Assembly: GCF_000307775.2 (NCBI RefSeq)
Contig: NZ_KK020676.1
Coordinates: forward strand, 1,199,767 to 1,263,766
Length of the DNA: 64,000 nt
Direction: 5' to 3'
Origin: Stutzerimonas stutzeri KOS6
GTDB lineage: Bacteria; Pseudomonadota; Gammaproteobacteria; Pseudomonadales; Pseudomonadaceae
Positions 44,965 through 56,820 of the stretch are shown piece after piece (position 1 is the first letter of the stretch; every line of letters begins with the position of its first letter). A program made the position numbers and the translations under genes. The notes beneath the pieces are model-generated. The model was not told the DNA's origin. It saw only the letters and a program-made list of their open reading frames with translations, and searched no databases.

Positions 44965-46107
44965 TTGCTAACTCAGGACAAAATCGTAGCTCAGGTTAAT
45001 TGCTGTGATGAGCAACTGTGCACTTTCCATAGAACAGTTCCTCGCGCTGCTGGCGCTGGGATTATAGAGTCATCAGACATGGATCTCGAAGGTCATCTTC
45101 TTTACATCGACATCACCCAGATATGCGGAATCGGTTGTGCCTTCTGTATGTATGCTGACAAGCACAAAGCTGGCATCAGCATGGAGCTATCAACGCTGGC
45201 TCGGGAGAACCTTGCCAGGCTGATCAATGCTTCGGAGGTCAAGCGCATCTCTATTAGTGGTGAAGGCGAGCCACTCAACAACGCTAAAGTGTTCCATGAG
45301 ATTCTTGGATTGTCCGAAGGCGGCAAGTGCTTCGAATTCATCACCAGCGGGTTCTATCCACATGACAAGATGGCGGACTTCTACGACACGACGAACCAAA
45401 TTGTCATGGACAATGGTGATACCTGCAACATCCGCCTCAGTGCCGACAGCCATCATATCGAGAAGGTCAAATGGCGGGCCCACGGTTTCAGCTTAGACTT
45501 CCTGCGGCGTCGGCGACCGTCTGGGCTGAGTTTCTCGTTCCGGTCAATCGATACCGACCGCGATTTCACTCGTCACTACCTAAAGTCTGAACTGGCTTGC
45601 TGGGGACTTGAGGCAACCATCGAGCCGAAGAGCGTGCTGGAAGATGTACTGGTCGCGGGCGGCGATTGCTTCGGTATCGACTACAAGAACCTCGTACACC
45701 CTACTCCGGGAACCGCCCCCGGCTATCTGGATATGTTGGGCTACATTGAGGCGATCGAGTCCAAGGTCAACAAGCCCTTCACCTTCGGCAGCCTGAACAA
45801 ACCGCCGCAGGCCAACGGCTTGGATGTCACGGTGAAGCCTAGTGGTGACATATACCTTTATGGCATCGAGAATCAGCGCCTAGGCAACATTCATTTTGAC
45901 CGTGTCGACTGGCAACGGCTGGTCGACCATGTGCGGGAAACACCCTTAACCCGAGCACTTTATACGCAACCCTTGACCGAGTTGCTGACGCGCCTTGATA
46001 ACACCGAGCTGCTTCGTTCGATCATCGCCAAGGCGAACAACCCCTACTGGCTGGTGAAGGAGCTGGCAGGTCATGCCGGGTTGCTTGAACAGTGGGACGC
46101 TGCATGA
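44965..46107 (+). CDS. Radical SAM enzyme
   Basis: Up to 380 residues. The radical SAM cluster motif CGIGCAFC (C-x3-C-x2-C, about residues 54-61) is followed by VKRISISGEGEPLNN (about 91-105), where GEGEP is the SAM-binding GGE-type motif. The rest fits a partial TIM barrel; no extra cysteine-rich SPASM domain is visible. The start is uncertain: the first usable codon is TTG 44965, and ATG 45079 directly precedes the barrel. The stop overlaps the PHP gene (ATGA). The enzyme likely performs a radical modification in a small-molecule pathway; the substrate is unknown. Confidence 0.85.
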   Translation: MLTQDKIVAQVNCCDEQLCTFHRTVPRAAGAGIIESSDMDLEGHLLYIDITQICGIGCAFCMYADKHKAGISMELSTLARENLARLINASEVKRISISGEGEPLNNAKVFHEILGLSEGGKCFEFITSGFYPHDKMADFYDTTNQIVMDNGDTCNIRLSADSHHIEKVKWRAHGFSLDFLRRRRPSGLSFSFRSIDTDRDFTRHYLKSELACWGLEATIEPKSVLEDVLVAGGDCFGIDYKNLVHPTPGTAPGYLDMLGYIEAIESKVNKPFTFGSLNKPPQANGLDVTVKPSGDIYLYGIENQRLGNIHFDRVDWQRLVDHVRETPLTRALYTQPLTELLTRLDNTELLRSIIAKANNPYWLVKELAGHAGLLEQWDAA

Positions 46108-46970
46108 TCGACTCACACAGCCACACCTTTTATTCAAAGCATGCGATCGGCACTGTCGACGAGTTAGTTCGCGCCTCGATCGCCGCCGGCGTGACCGTCC
46201 TAACCATCACCGACCACGCGCCGTTCCCCGTGGATATGGACAATCGTCTGCTCGCGTCCGAACTTGATCGCTATTTCGCTGACATCGAGCGGGCGCGGGA
46301 GATTTATCAGGGGCAGATCACCATCCTGTGTGGCCTGGAGCTCGACTACATGCCAGGCACCGACGCCTTCAATCGCGAGCTGCTTGCTCGGTACCCGATG
46401 GACTTCGTAATCGGCTCGATTCATTACGTGGAGGTTCCAGATGAAGCGATGGTGAAGGTCTGGGAGCTGCCACGCCTTGCCGAGCAGGTGTTCCTAGATC
46501 GCTACTTCGCCAATCTCGAAGGTCTGCTAGATAGTGGACTGTTCGATGCCGTAGGGCACGCCGACACCTTGCTGCGCGGTGTGCCGGAAGACATCTTCCT
46601 GCGCCGTTTCGAACCTTTGCTGGAGCCGCTCGCCCGAAGCGGTATTGCATTCGAGCTCAATGCCTCAGGTCTTCGAAAGTCGAGCCTGGACCCAGCAACG
46701 GGGGGGGAGGTTCAGGGCCTTTGGTCTTACCCGTCTCGGGAATTGGTGGCGCAGCTCATCGCACACGCAGTGCCCTTCACGGTTGGGTCTGATGCCCATG
46801 ACCCGAGTGACGCTGGTGCGGGAATTACCGAGCTGCTCGCGGCCCTGCGGCCTTCGGGGCTGAAGAGCATTAGTTACTACGAGAGGCGCCGACGAATCGA
46901 TGTTGCCCTCGACAGCCTGGCGTTACCGGGCACACCAGCAACTTTGGCAGAAGGACTTGAACGGCCTTGA
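46104..46970 (+). CDS. PHP-domain phosphoesterase (histidinol-phosphatase-like)
   Basis: 288 residues from ATG 46104. All metal-binding PHP motifs are present: DSHSHTFYSKHA, TITDHAPF, GLELDY, IGSIHYV, VGHAD and VGSDAHDPSD. The order and length match HisK/YcdX-type phosphatases. Outside a histidine operon it probably removes a phosphate from another sugar- or nucleotide-like intermediate. It is coupled to the genes before (ATGA) and after (TTGA overlap), tying it to the radical SAM and PRTase-like genes. Confidence 0.88.
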   Translation: MIDSHSHTFYSKHAIGTVDELVRASIAAGVTVLTITDHAPFPVDMDNRLLASELDRYFADIERAREIYQGQITILCGLELDYMPGTDAFNRELLARYPMDFVIGSIHYVEVPDEAMVKVWELPRLAEQVFLDRYFANLEGLLDSGLFDAVGHADTLLRGVPEDIFLRRFEPLLEPLARSGIAFELNASGLRKSSLDPATGGEVQGLWSYPSRELVAQLIAHAVPFTVGSDAHDPSDAGAGITELLAALRPSGLKSISYYERRRRIDVALDSLALPGTPATLAEGLERP

Positions 46971-48097
46971 ACATGATTTCCCCCGGATATTCCGCGCTAT
47001 GGTCCGAGGTACTTAATAGCCCGGTTGATGTCCAGTTGGCGATGTTTCGTCAGGCTTCCGCTCAGCCCTGTGCTGATGATGTGAAAACTGGTTTCCGCGC
47101 TTTCGCAGCCGACCTGTTTGCACGTGACCTGATCAGCATGACCGAGTATGTTTCGATTTTTGGCGGTACTGCCCTGCACTGCCTTACACCTGCCGAGTCG
47201 GGGTTGTTCCGCGACATGGCCTCGGGCAGCGATGCCACAGCGCTGGCTGGGATCTACAGCCGTGCAAAATACGGCGGTGTGCATGACATCCGGTATCTCG
47301 CAAGACAACTGATCGACTACCTCAGTGGCGAGCTGGATAGGCCAGACTCGCAATGGTCATACCTGTTCCAGAACGCCAAGGTCTGTGGTGACAACGTGGT
47401 GATGATGACCACTGGTTGGCGCAACGTGCCGTCCACGGCGAACGTGCTCTATGAGATCGTGGTAGAGGAGGTCAACGTCAAATTGGCGCATATGGCGTTG
47501 CCGACCATCATCAACGTCAAGCTGCCCAGGATTGCGCCGCCCTGCGAGGACTACGCCAGCCTCAGCACCGAGGAGCGGGAGCGCGTCAATCTGGTCCAGG
47601 ACCATGTCATTCCGGCTGAAAATTTCTATCGTTGGAGCGGTGTGCATGTGATCTTCGGCGACGATGTGTTGGTTACCGGATCTACTGCCGACAAACTGCT
47701 TTATGAATCCATGCGTAACGGTGCAAAGTCGTTCCGCGCAATCTATCCCGTGGCGATCGACCCTCGGGTGGCGCTGGGCGACGCCTCGGTTGAGGATCGG
47801 CTGAATAGTGTGGTGATCGAGCAACGGCTGGACGATACCGTTGCGGAGCTGTTGTCTGCGCGGGACTACCAACCAATCCTGCGCACCCTGCGCCTGTTGT
47901 TCGGGGAGGGAAACCGAGAGTCGCTCGCCACCTTCCTGCCGAAGGTGCCTGCGCTGACCTGGCTGCGCCTCTACAAGTCTGCCTTGGGTAACGAGTTTCT
48001 AGGTCAGCCACAATGCGCTCCTTCAATGGCGTTGCTGAGGGAGTACCTGACGAATGTCGGGTTGCTAAGTACCAATGGCATGGCGATTCACCCGTGA
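46967..48097 (+). CDS. PRTase-like protein of the radical SAM cassette
   Basis: About 376 residues, starting at a TTG that overlaps the PHP stop; ATG 46973 is the alternative. The segment VHVIFGDDVLVTGSTADKLL (about 224-243) matches the PRPP-binding loop of type I phosphoribosyltransferases: hydrophobic strand, two acidic residues, V-x-V-TG-S/T. Upstream, DNVVMMTTGWRNVPSTANVL could form the flanking strand and hood. No complete known PRTase family is recognisable, so the base or acceptor is unknown. With a radical SAM enzyme and a phosphatase beside it, a nucleoside-like product is a reasonable guess. Confidence 0.6.
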   Translation: MNMISPGYSALWSEVLNSPVDVQLAMFRQASAQPCADDVKTGFRAFAADLFARDLISMTEYVSIFGGTALHCLTPAESGLFRDMASGSDATALAGIYSRAKYGGVHDIRYLARQLIDYLSGELDRPDSQWSYLFQNAKVCGDNVVMMTTGWRNVPSTANVLYEIVVEEVNVKLAHMALPTIINVKLPRIAPPCEDYASLSTEERERVNLVQDHVIPAENFYRWSGVHVIFGDDVLVTGSTADKLLYESMRNGAKSFRAIYPVAIDPRVALGDASVEDRLNSVVIEQRLDDTVAELLSARDYQPILRTLRLLFGEGNRESLATFLPKVPALTWLRLYKSALGNEFLGQPQCAPSMALLREYLTNVGLLSTNGMAIHP

Positions 48098-48894
48098 ACA
48101 GCTGCCTTCATAGTTCCGTTCGATATGTGAGCTATTGGGAAAATGCCCCTGGGCAGGTCATGCCAGCCTATGTCGCGCTGGCATTGGTCTCGATGCGTAG
48201 AGCCCTGGGTGAGCGCTTTCAATTGCTTACACCGCGGACGGTCCAGGACCTGATCGCCCCTCGAATCCTTGATAAACCTTGGGCCTTTGAACCGTTGCCA
48301 TTTACTCTAGCGGAGGGGATCGAGGCCATAGTTGCCAGGAGCGACTTCATTCGCATGGCCTTCGTCCATCGATATGGAGGTGCGTGGGTGGATGCAGACA
48401 CATTGTTATTGTGCGATCCAACTAGCTTACTGTTTCCGGCAGGCCTCAGTCATAAGCTGCATTGGTATGACGAATGTATTTTTGCGTCCCAACCAGGAAA
48501 CCCACTTCTTGCCCGCGCATTGGCTACTGGGCTTGAGGCAGGCGCCCATGCTTGGGGTAATCCTGGGCGTATCAAGGACATCGTGGATCAATTTGGTGAC
48601 GAAGTAGTGCCTATAGCCGGAGATATCGTCGACCCCGGCTACCGTCCAAGGTACAACTTCGCAAGCTGTGAGGTGATGCGTCGTCGGGATGTCAGCGTTG
48701 TAGACTTTCTAGTGAGAGATACTGCCATACTCAAACTCTACAACACCTACTTCCGGCGTACGTCCACGCGTATAGAATCTGTTGAAGAGTTTCTCTCTGG
48801 CGGTACCTTGCTGGCCAATTTGTTCCTGCACATAGAGGCTGATCGTGGCTATTGGATAGGAGAGAGCGAGCGGCTGATGGGCACCGTTTGTTGA
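48094..48894 (+). CDS. DXD glycosyltransferase (TcdA/TcdB or OCH1-like sugar-binding region)
   Basis: 266 residues from GTG 48094, overlapping the previous stop (GTGA). It has YGGAWVDADTLLL (about 94-106), the DxD metal/UDP-sugar motif of GT32/Gly_transf_sug-type enzymes, preceded by SDFIRMAFVHR as in those families. It probably transfers a sugar onto the product of this cassette or onto a surface glycan. Its 3' end overlaps the convergent GT9-like gene by 46 bases. Confidence 0.75.
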   Translation: MNSCLHSSVRYVSYWENAPGQVMPAYVALALVSMRRALGERFQLLTPRTVQDLIAPRILDKPWAFEPLPFTLAEGIEAIVARSDFIRMAFVHRYGGAWVDADTLLLCDPTSLLFPAGLSHKLHWYDECIFASQPGNPLLARALATGLEAGAHAWGNPGRIKDIVDQFGDEVVPIAGDIVDPGYRPRYNFASCEVMRRRDVSVVDFLVRDTAILKLYNTYFRRTSTRIESVEEFLSGGTLLANLFLHIEADRGYWIGESERLMGTVC

Positions 48895-50378
48895 TGTGTG
48901 AGTGTCAGTGTTACTGCGCTTGCGCGCAGATGAATTTGGCACTCACTGACCTCACTCAGGTTTAACTGCTGAGTTATCACCTCATGGACGGTCGGTGTGC
49001 CACGGTGAGGGGATGCGTGGGCAACGTACAACCATGCGGGCACGCGCGTTGGTGGTGGGCCGAACTCGAGCTCAACGCGTACCAGGTCGAATACTTCAGT
49101 CGTCCGTCCGCTCGGAGTCCAGGCGAGCGGAGCAGTGCGATGATCGGGCTGCGTCACTTCGAGAGGACATTCGAGCTCCAAGTTTATGGTCCCAGGGTGA
49201 CAGTCAGCGACCTCGGGGAAGTCCTTGCTGATCAGGGGTAACTGACGGGCGAGGGTTCCCTGTGCGACGCCCAGACCAGGTACTAACCGCGCTCTGATCG
49301 AATGGAGCTGCTCAGTTTCGGGTGTAGTGGCCAACAATTGATGAAGGTTTTCCAACAGAGCCTCTATTGAGAACGCATTCATGTCCCTCTTGCCGGTGCG
49401 CCGAACCTGATCAGTGTGTTGCAGGCTATAGACGACCCGAGTTAAAGGAGAAGGTGGGGGCAGCCACGGGTTAGCTTGTTCAGCCATGGCTGGGTAGATT
49501 GCCACCAGCTTTGTTTCTAGGCCGACCGCCATGTGAACGATTGCCGTGTCGACACTGACCACGACCTGTGCGCAGCGTATGTGCCCGGCGGCATCCTTAG
49601 GGGATGCCAGTCCATGGACGACGCGCACGTTTTGTCTAGCCACCGCGACTTCCATGCGCAGCGCATCTGCTCGTGTCACGGGGCTGTATAGGATTCCGAT
49701 AGACCGAGTTGGATAAGTGTCGGCGATGGCGTTCAGCACGCTCACGGATCGGTCGAAGGCCAAGCTTTTATCTGTGCGGCTGGCGTAGGGGTTGAATAGG
49801 ATTTCCCGGGCTGAGGTGGCGCTCGGCATCGTGTCAGGAAGGGGAACGATGTACTTCCTATCGACCATGCGTGCACCCAAGTCAATAAGCACGCATCGGT
49901 AGCGCTCGGCCATGTCGAGACCGGCAGTTGCTTCACCGAACTTGCGATTGACACAGCGCAAACGGTCATCGAGGGAGTACACGCGGGCCGGGTGCAGCAA
50001 TCGCAAAAACAGGATCTCCGCAGGCTGGATTCTCCCTACCAGATGCACCACAACATCCACCTGTCCAAGCTGCTGCGCTAGGCGGCGAAGTTCGAGTACT
50101 CCAGGATTGGCGTTCGTAATCACGACTTGATCCACGCCAAAGTCCTGCGCGTGCATCTGGGCAAGCTCAACGACCGTCAGAACGGTCACGCGGGCATTGA
50201 GTTTGCGAGCCTCTCGAAAGAAGAAGGATGAAACGATAGAGTCGCCCAGCTTGGCATCCCAACGAGGGATAAGAATGTGCAGGTTTCCTTCCGTAGGCCT
50301 GGGCTGCAGCGACCTATCGACCAGTAAGCGAAACATCACACGCATGCATGCTCTAGATGCGTTTCGCACAAATGACAT
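48849..50378 (-). CDS. GT9 (heptosyltransferase)-like glycosyltransferase
   Basis: 509 residues. The N-terminal Rossmann domain HILIPRWDAKLGDSIVSSFF corresponds to the RxDxxGD motif of GT9 enzymes such as WaaC/WaaF. The second domain has SPKDAAGHIRCAQVVVSVDT and AIVHMAVGLETKLVAIYP, the S-x-D-T-x-x-x-H-x-A signature. About 130 residues at the C-terminus go beyond the family's usual length (around 350 aa). It could build LPS core, capsule or the cassette product. It is convergent with and overlaps the DXD glycosyltransferase gene. Confidence 0.75.
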   Translation of the reverse strand: MSFVRNASRACMRVMFRLLVDRSLQPRPTEGNLHILIPRWDAKLGDSIVSSFFFREARKLNARVTVLTVVELAQMHAQDFGVDQVVITNANPGVLELRRLAQQLGQVDVVVHLVGRIQPAEILFLRLLHPARVYSLDDRLRCVNRKFGEATAGLDMAERYRCVLIDLGARMVDRKYIVPLPDTMPSATSAREILFNPYASRTDKSLAFDRSVSVLNAIADTYPTRSIGILYSPVTRADALRMEVAVARQNVRVVHGLASPKDAAGHIRCAQVVVSVDTAIVHMAVGLETKLVAIYPAMAEQANPWLPPPSPLTRVVYSLQHTDQVRRTGKRDMNAFSIEALLENLHQLLATTPETEQLHSIRARLVPGLGVAQGTLARQLPLISKDFPEVADCHPGTINLELECPLEVTQPDHRTAPLAWTPSGRTTEVFDLVRVELEFGPPPTRVPAWLYVAHASPHRGTPTVHEVITQQLNLSEVSECQIHLRASAVTLTLTHQQTVPISRSLSPIQ

Positions 50379-50609
50379 TTTTGCAGGCTCAATTTTCCAC
50401 GGGGCCGCATAGACACTAAAGCAGAGCTGAGTGTTTGCCTATCAAAACAGGCTTGGCCTCGAGCATTCGCCGTTGAAAGGGCAAATGACGGCCAGTGATT
50501 GAGTAGCCATTTGACTTTCGTCAGTCTGCTAAAGGGCGCTATAAGGCACTCTGCTAGTAAAGGAATCGATGGTTCGTAAGGGGGCCGCCTGGTCGCGTAA
50601 GGATAATGA

Positions 50610-53443
<2,834 letters not shown>

Positions 53444-53447
<4 letters not shown>

Positions 53448-55336
53448 TTAGCAACAAGGAGGTATTCGCCAAGCGCAGGGAAGGGGCAATCGACGAAGCC
53501 TACGCGATGGCGCTTGAGTTGATGGCTGCGCCGCAGGCCGATGAATGGGACCGCAAGGCATTTGCCTGGTGCTTGATCGACCTGATCAAGCGTGACGTCA
53601 AGGATGGGCAGTTGGAGAGCCTGCCGCACTATCGCAGTCAGCTGGAGAGCATTGTTGTCGATCCTGCTGACGATGTGCTGAGTAAAGGCGTTCGCCATAC
53701 GCTCTCGCTGTGCAATCCCTTTGGGCAGCAGATCAGCGAGGCCAAGGCGCTCAGCAAGAGCGGGCAGCACGCTCAAGCGGCTGCAATCTACCGCAAGGTA
53801 TGGATGAACGGCGCTGCCGATCAGGATATCCAGACCAGTTTCGGCTGGGAGCTTTACCAGCACACCAAGGCACTGATGGCCGGGGAGGACTTCAACGTTG
53901 GTGAGGCCAAGCGTAATTTAAGTGACTACCTCAAGCTGGCGATCGAAAAGCCCTCTTCGCTCCACTCTCGCATACTGCGCTTAGCCGCCAAGCTGGCCGG
54001 GCAGGACAAGCTGAAAATGCTGGCCTTTTCCCGCCATTGGAATCTTCAGCATCTGCGCGAGGACGACTATGAGCGCTATCGCGCCGAGGATGGCAGGGAG
54101 TTTCCGTCACTAGCTGAGAAAGTCATCCAGCAGGCTGGCAAGGAAGCGGCTGCTGCCGATGATGCGGACGGGCAGGCGTACATGCTGCCCTTCATTGATG
54201 GTGCTATGGGGCGCTTTCCGGACAATGTATTTCTCAAGCTGAACAAGGCCAAGCTGCTGCTCGCGCTGGGCCGGCATGACGAGGCGCTGGCTTTCGGGAT
54301 TGCAGTGACCAAGGCCAAGTCAAACGACTACTGGGCCTGGGGACTGCTGGGTGACATTGTCTCGCAGAAGGATCCGGACGCTGCGCTGGGCTGTTACTGC
54401 AAGGCGCTGACCTGTCCGGCAGAAGACAAGTTCACAGGGAAAATTCGCCTGGAAGTCGCCGAGCGCATGCTGGAGGCCAACGACTATGCAGCAGCCAAGC
54501 ACGAAGTCGAAGCCATTATTCGAGCCAAGGAGCAGGAGGGTTATAAGATCCCCGAGGCTGTTGCCAGCATTGCCGCGCAGGATTGGTTTGCCGGGGTGCA
54601 GGCCAAGGCATCCAACAGTGACTACTACAGGCTTCATGCAAAGGCGGCTGAAGCGCTGCTGTTCAATGACCTGCTCTGGATTGATGCCTGCCTGGGCGAG
54701 ACCTTTGTCGTGCCGGGCAGAGAGAACAAGCCCAAGCGCAAGGTTTTCCTGAAAACAGGCTCAATCCCCTCGGAGGTGTCGATTCCTGAGTCAAAGGTCG
54801 CGCGGATGAATCTTGCGGCCGGAGATGCCGTCAGGGTCAAGGGTGAGTTTGATGATAATCAGCGCTTCAACCTGTTTGTGTTGGAGCGCCGGACTGGCGC
54901 AACTGCGTGGGATATCGCGCCCGAGCTTTTAGGAGTTGTGAACCAGGTGAATGAGGACAAACAGGCCATTCGCTATATCGTCAGCCGGGAGATCAATGGT
55001 GAGATCCCGATGTCGGCATTGCCGTGTGCGTTTGCCGAGGGCGATGCCATCGAGGTGCAGCTTGTTCGCTACGTTTCGAAGCGTGGTCCTCAATACCGCG
55101 TGCTTGCCGCAAAGGCGAGCAAAAAAGTGCCAGGCGATTTGTTACGCAAAGACTTCACCGAGGCGGTTCGCGTCTCTAACGGCATGGGCTTTACCCCGGG
55201 CGAAATATTTATTCCGGCGGCGTTGGTGGAGCACTGCGAGATCAAAGACGGTCAGCAGGTTTCCGGTACAGCGGTACAGGCCTACAACAAGAAGCGTGAA
55301 AGCTGGGGATGGAAGGCCATTTCCATCCAACCGTAG
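53444..55336 (+). CDS. TPR protein with OB/cold-shock-like C-terminal domains
   Basis: 630 residues. The first 400 are helical repeats of TPR type (for example QHAQAAAIYRKVWMNGA, FLKLNKAKLLLALGRHDEAL and DPDAALGCYCKAL). The last 200 residues form beta-rich modules: GDAVRVKGEFDDNQRFNLFV, GVVNQVNEDKQAIRYIVSRE with ...EGDAIEVQLVRYV, and GEIFIPAALVEHCEIKDGQQ, resembling OB/cold-shock folds that bind single-stranded RNA or DNA. It overlaps the helicase gene by 4 bases. I know no named system with this pair. Confidence 0.75.
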
Positions 55337-55388
55337 CAGGCGGCTACTCGTTGGTCTTTTTCTGGCTCTTTTGAGAGTTGACGAATAA

Positions 55389-55994
55389 TTGCGAAAGAAA
55401 ATTCTGCAGTCCGGCCTTTTCAAGGCAGCATCCCTTGCGGCCGCTCCAAGTCTGATCATGGGGGCGCTGCCTTTTCTGGGTTACGCGCCGTGGGGGCGTA
55501 CCAGCCTGGAGGTGGTTGTTTTCTTCGTAGTGGCTTATTCCGTCATCCACGTGCTTGTTGCGCTGCTGGTTATGCTGGTCACCCGAAAGTGGCGGGAGTA
55601 TTTCCCGGCCATCATGCTGGGTGTGCTTCTGGGTGGCCTTGCAGGTTTGCAGGCGGGAACAGCAATGAGAATGGAAGGTTATGAACGGGCGGGTGAGCGG
55701 GCTGCTGTTTTGGTCACTGCGATAGAGCATTACATTGAGGCAACCGGAGAGCCACCTGAGCGCTTGGAACAACTTGTACCTGATTTTGTCGAGGCGATCC
55801 CAGGCAGACTGCCGCCACTTGAGATTGTAACGGGCGAGGCGGATCTCAAAGATTTCTATGGCAATCAATGGGCCCTGCTGTTCAAAGCGGGTAGTGGTTT
55901 GAACTGGGACCAACTTGTTTATTTACCAAAGCAGAATTACGACCAGGTCGAATCGAAAACCCTGCTGGGGCGCTGGGCATATCTCCACGAGTGA
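55389..55994 (+). CDS. Membrane protein with pilin-G-like periplasmic segment
   Basis: 201 residues from a TTG. Three hydrophobic segments (about 12-30, 38-62, 72-90) are followed by a soluble region, AIEHYIEATGEPPERLEQLVPDFVEAIP, resembling the helix and loop of GspG/type II pseudopilin C-termini (Y-x-x-x-x-G-x-x-P-x-x-L-x-x-L). Such GspG-like domains also appear in single membrane proteins without a secretion role. It is separated from the TPR gene by 52 bp and may be independent. The low-quality start leaves a few N-terminal residues open. Confidence 0.6.
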   Translation: MRKKILQSGLFKAASLAAAPSLIMGALPFLGYAPWGRTSLEVVVFFVVAYSVIHVLVALLVMLVTRKWREYFPAIMLGVLLGGLAGLQAGTAMRMEGYERAGERAAVLVTAIEHYIEATGEPPERLEQLVPDFVEAIPGRLPPLEIVTGEADLKDFYGNQWALLFKAGSGLNWDQLVYLPKQNYDQVESKTLLGRWAYLHE

Positions 55995-56368
55995 TCATGT
56001 GTTTTTCGCTGCCGGCGCTGCCAGAGGGTGGCCGGCGGCGCTCAACGCATCAGCAGGGACGGCTAAAGCCGGCCAGCAGTTCTCGGGCAAATGGCCGAAC
56101 CATGCAACCTTGCTTAACAGAACAGAGCGTTGTGGCTGCAACTCTTTATGCTAGTACTCAAAATCCCCGCTCGCAAAATAGGGGGCCAGACTTTGAGGCA
56201 CGGTTTAGGCACAGAATTGGCACAGCCCGAAAATGAGTCGGAAAGGAGCGCTGCGGGCAGTACTCACCACAATCTGAGTATCCGCATGGAGATCAATTTT
56301 GAGAGATTAGCCAATTCGGGATCTGGATCGGCAGAGCTGTAGGAAAAGGCTTTTAAATCATACAGATA
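55995..56368. other. 374-bp stretch without a convincing gene
   Basis: Short frames exist in all phases, but none has a ribosome site or recognisable product. One plus-strand frame (56130-56342) carries residues that could be the degraded end of an integrase-like protein; this is too weak to call. It borders the 3' end of tRNA-Arg, where an island attachment site would be expected. Confidence 0.5.
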
Positions 56369-56445
56369 TGGCGCACCAGGCGGGATTCGAACCCACGACC
56401 CCCGCCTTCGGAGGGCGGTACTCTATCCAGCTGAGCTACTGGTGC
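56369..56445 (-). tRNA. tRNA-Arg (anticodon CCG)
   Basis: The minus strand folds into a complete 77-nt tRNA: acceptor GCACCAG/CTGGTGC, D arm GCTC-AGCTGGATA-GAGT, anticodon arm CCGCC-CTCCGAA-GGCGG with anticodon CCG (reads CGG, Arg), T arm GTGGG-TTCGAAT-CCCGC, discriminator G and an encoded CCA. It marks the border between accessory and core DNA and is a typical island insertion site. Confidence 0.95.
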
Positions 56446-56499
56446 GTAATTGTTGCGGTGGCCTATTTGACCATTAGCTAACACCCTTCTCAACTCGAT

Positions 56500-56526
56500 G
56501 AGTATTGCCTTCGGAGGGCAATACTC
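56500..56526 (-). repeat. Half-tRNA hairpin, copy A
   Basis: GAGTATTGCC-CTCCGAA-GGCAATACTC (27 bases, minus strand): a perfect 10-bp stem that keeps the tRNA-Arg(CCG) anticodon loop. The stem replaces the D-arm/anticodon-arm junction, so it is a new hairpin and not a tRNA. Confidence 0.8.
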
Positions 56527-56602
56527 TATCCAGCTGAGCTACAGGTGCGTATGTGTTGCGGCGAACTATTTGACCACTAGCCTGCACCCTTCTCAACTCG
56601 AC

Positions 56603-56629
56603 GAGTATTGCCTTCGGAGGGCAGTACTC
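56603..56629 (-). repeat. Half-tRNA hairpin, copy B
   Basis: The same 27-base hairpin one repeat unit (103 bp) further, with one mismatch in the stem. The CTCCGAA loop is again unchanged. Confidence 0.75.
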
Positions 56630-56820
56630 TATCCAGCTGAGCTACGAGTGCGTTGCGGGGCGCAATCATACGCATCTCGTTGGCGGGCGTCCATGCTGGC
56701 GCGGTTGGGCTTTTGTCTGGCGGGGTGCGGCCTTTTCGCTGCTGCCTGCGACGGGTTCGGCTGATACCCTTGCGGGTCGCGGCTCGGGGCCGTGGATGTT
56801 CGGATGGAGAGGGGATGGAG

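Larger units (their letters stand above)
56446..56820. repeat. 103-bp tandem repeat with two broken tRNA-Arg 5' halves
   Basis: Reading on the minus strand, two 103-bp units (56651-56549 and 56548-56446) precede the intact tRNA. Each starts with an almost perfect copy of the tRNA 5' half, through the anticodon loop, and continues with about 54 bp of related spacer ending next to the next copy. The T arm and acceptor 3' strand are missing. The remainder up to 56820 is the leader of the cytochrome gene. Confidence 0.85.

Noticed and set aside
44965-50378. Cassette as an ordinary LPS or capsule locus
   Set aside because: Only two glycosyltransferases, no polymerase, flippase or nucleotide-sugar genes; radical SAM, PHP and PRTase-like genes do not fit.
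56130-56342. 70-aa frame beside tRNA-Arg as an integrase remnant
   Set aside because: No catalytic motif could be identified; only a vague resemblance.
56500-56651. Half-tRNA copies as functional tRNA genes
   Set aside because: They lack the T arm and the 3' acceptor strand.
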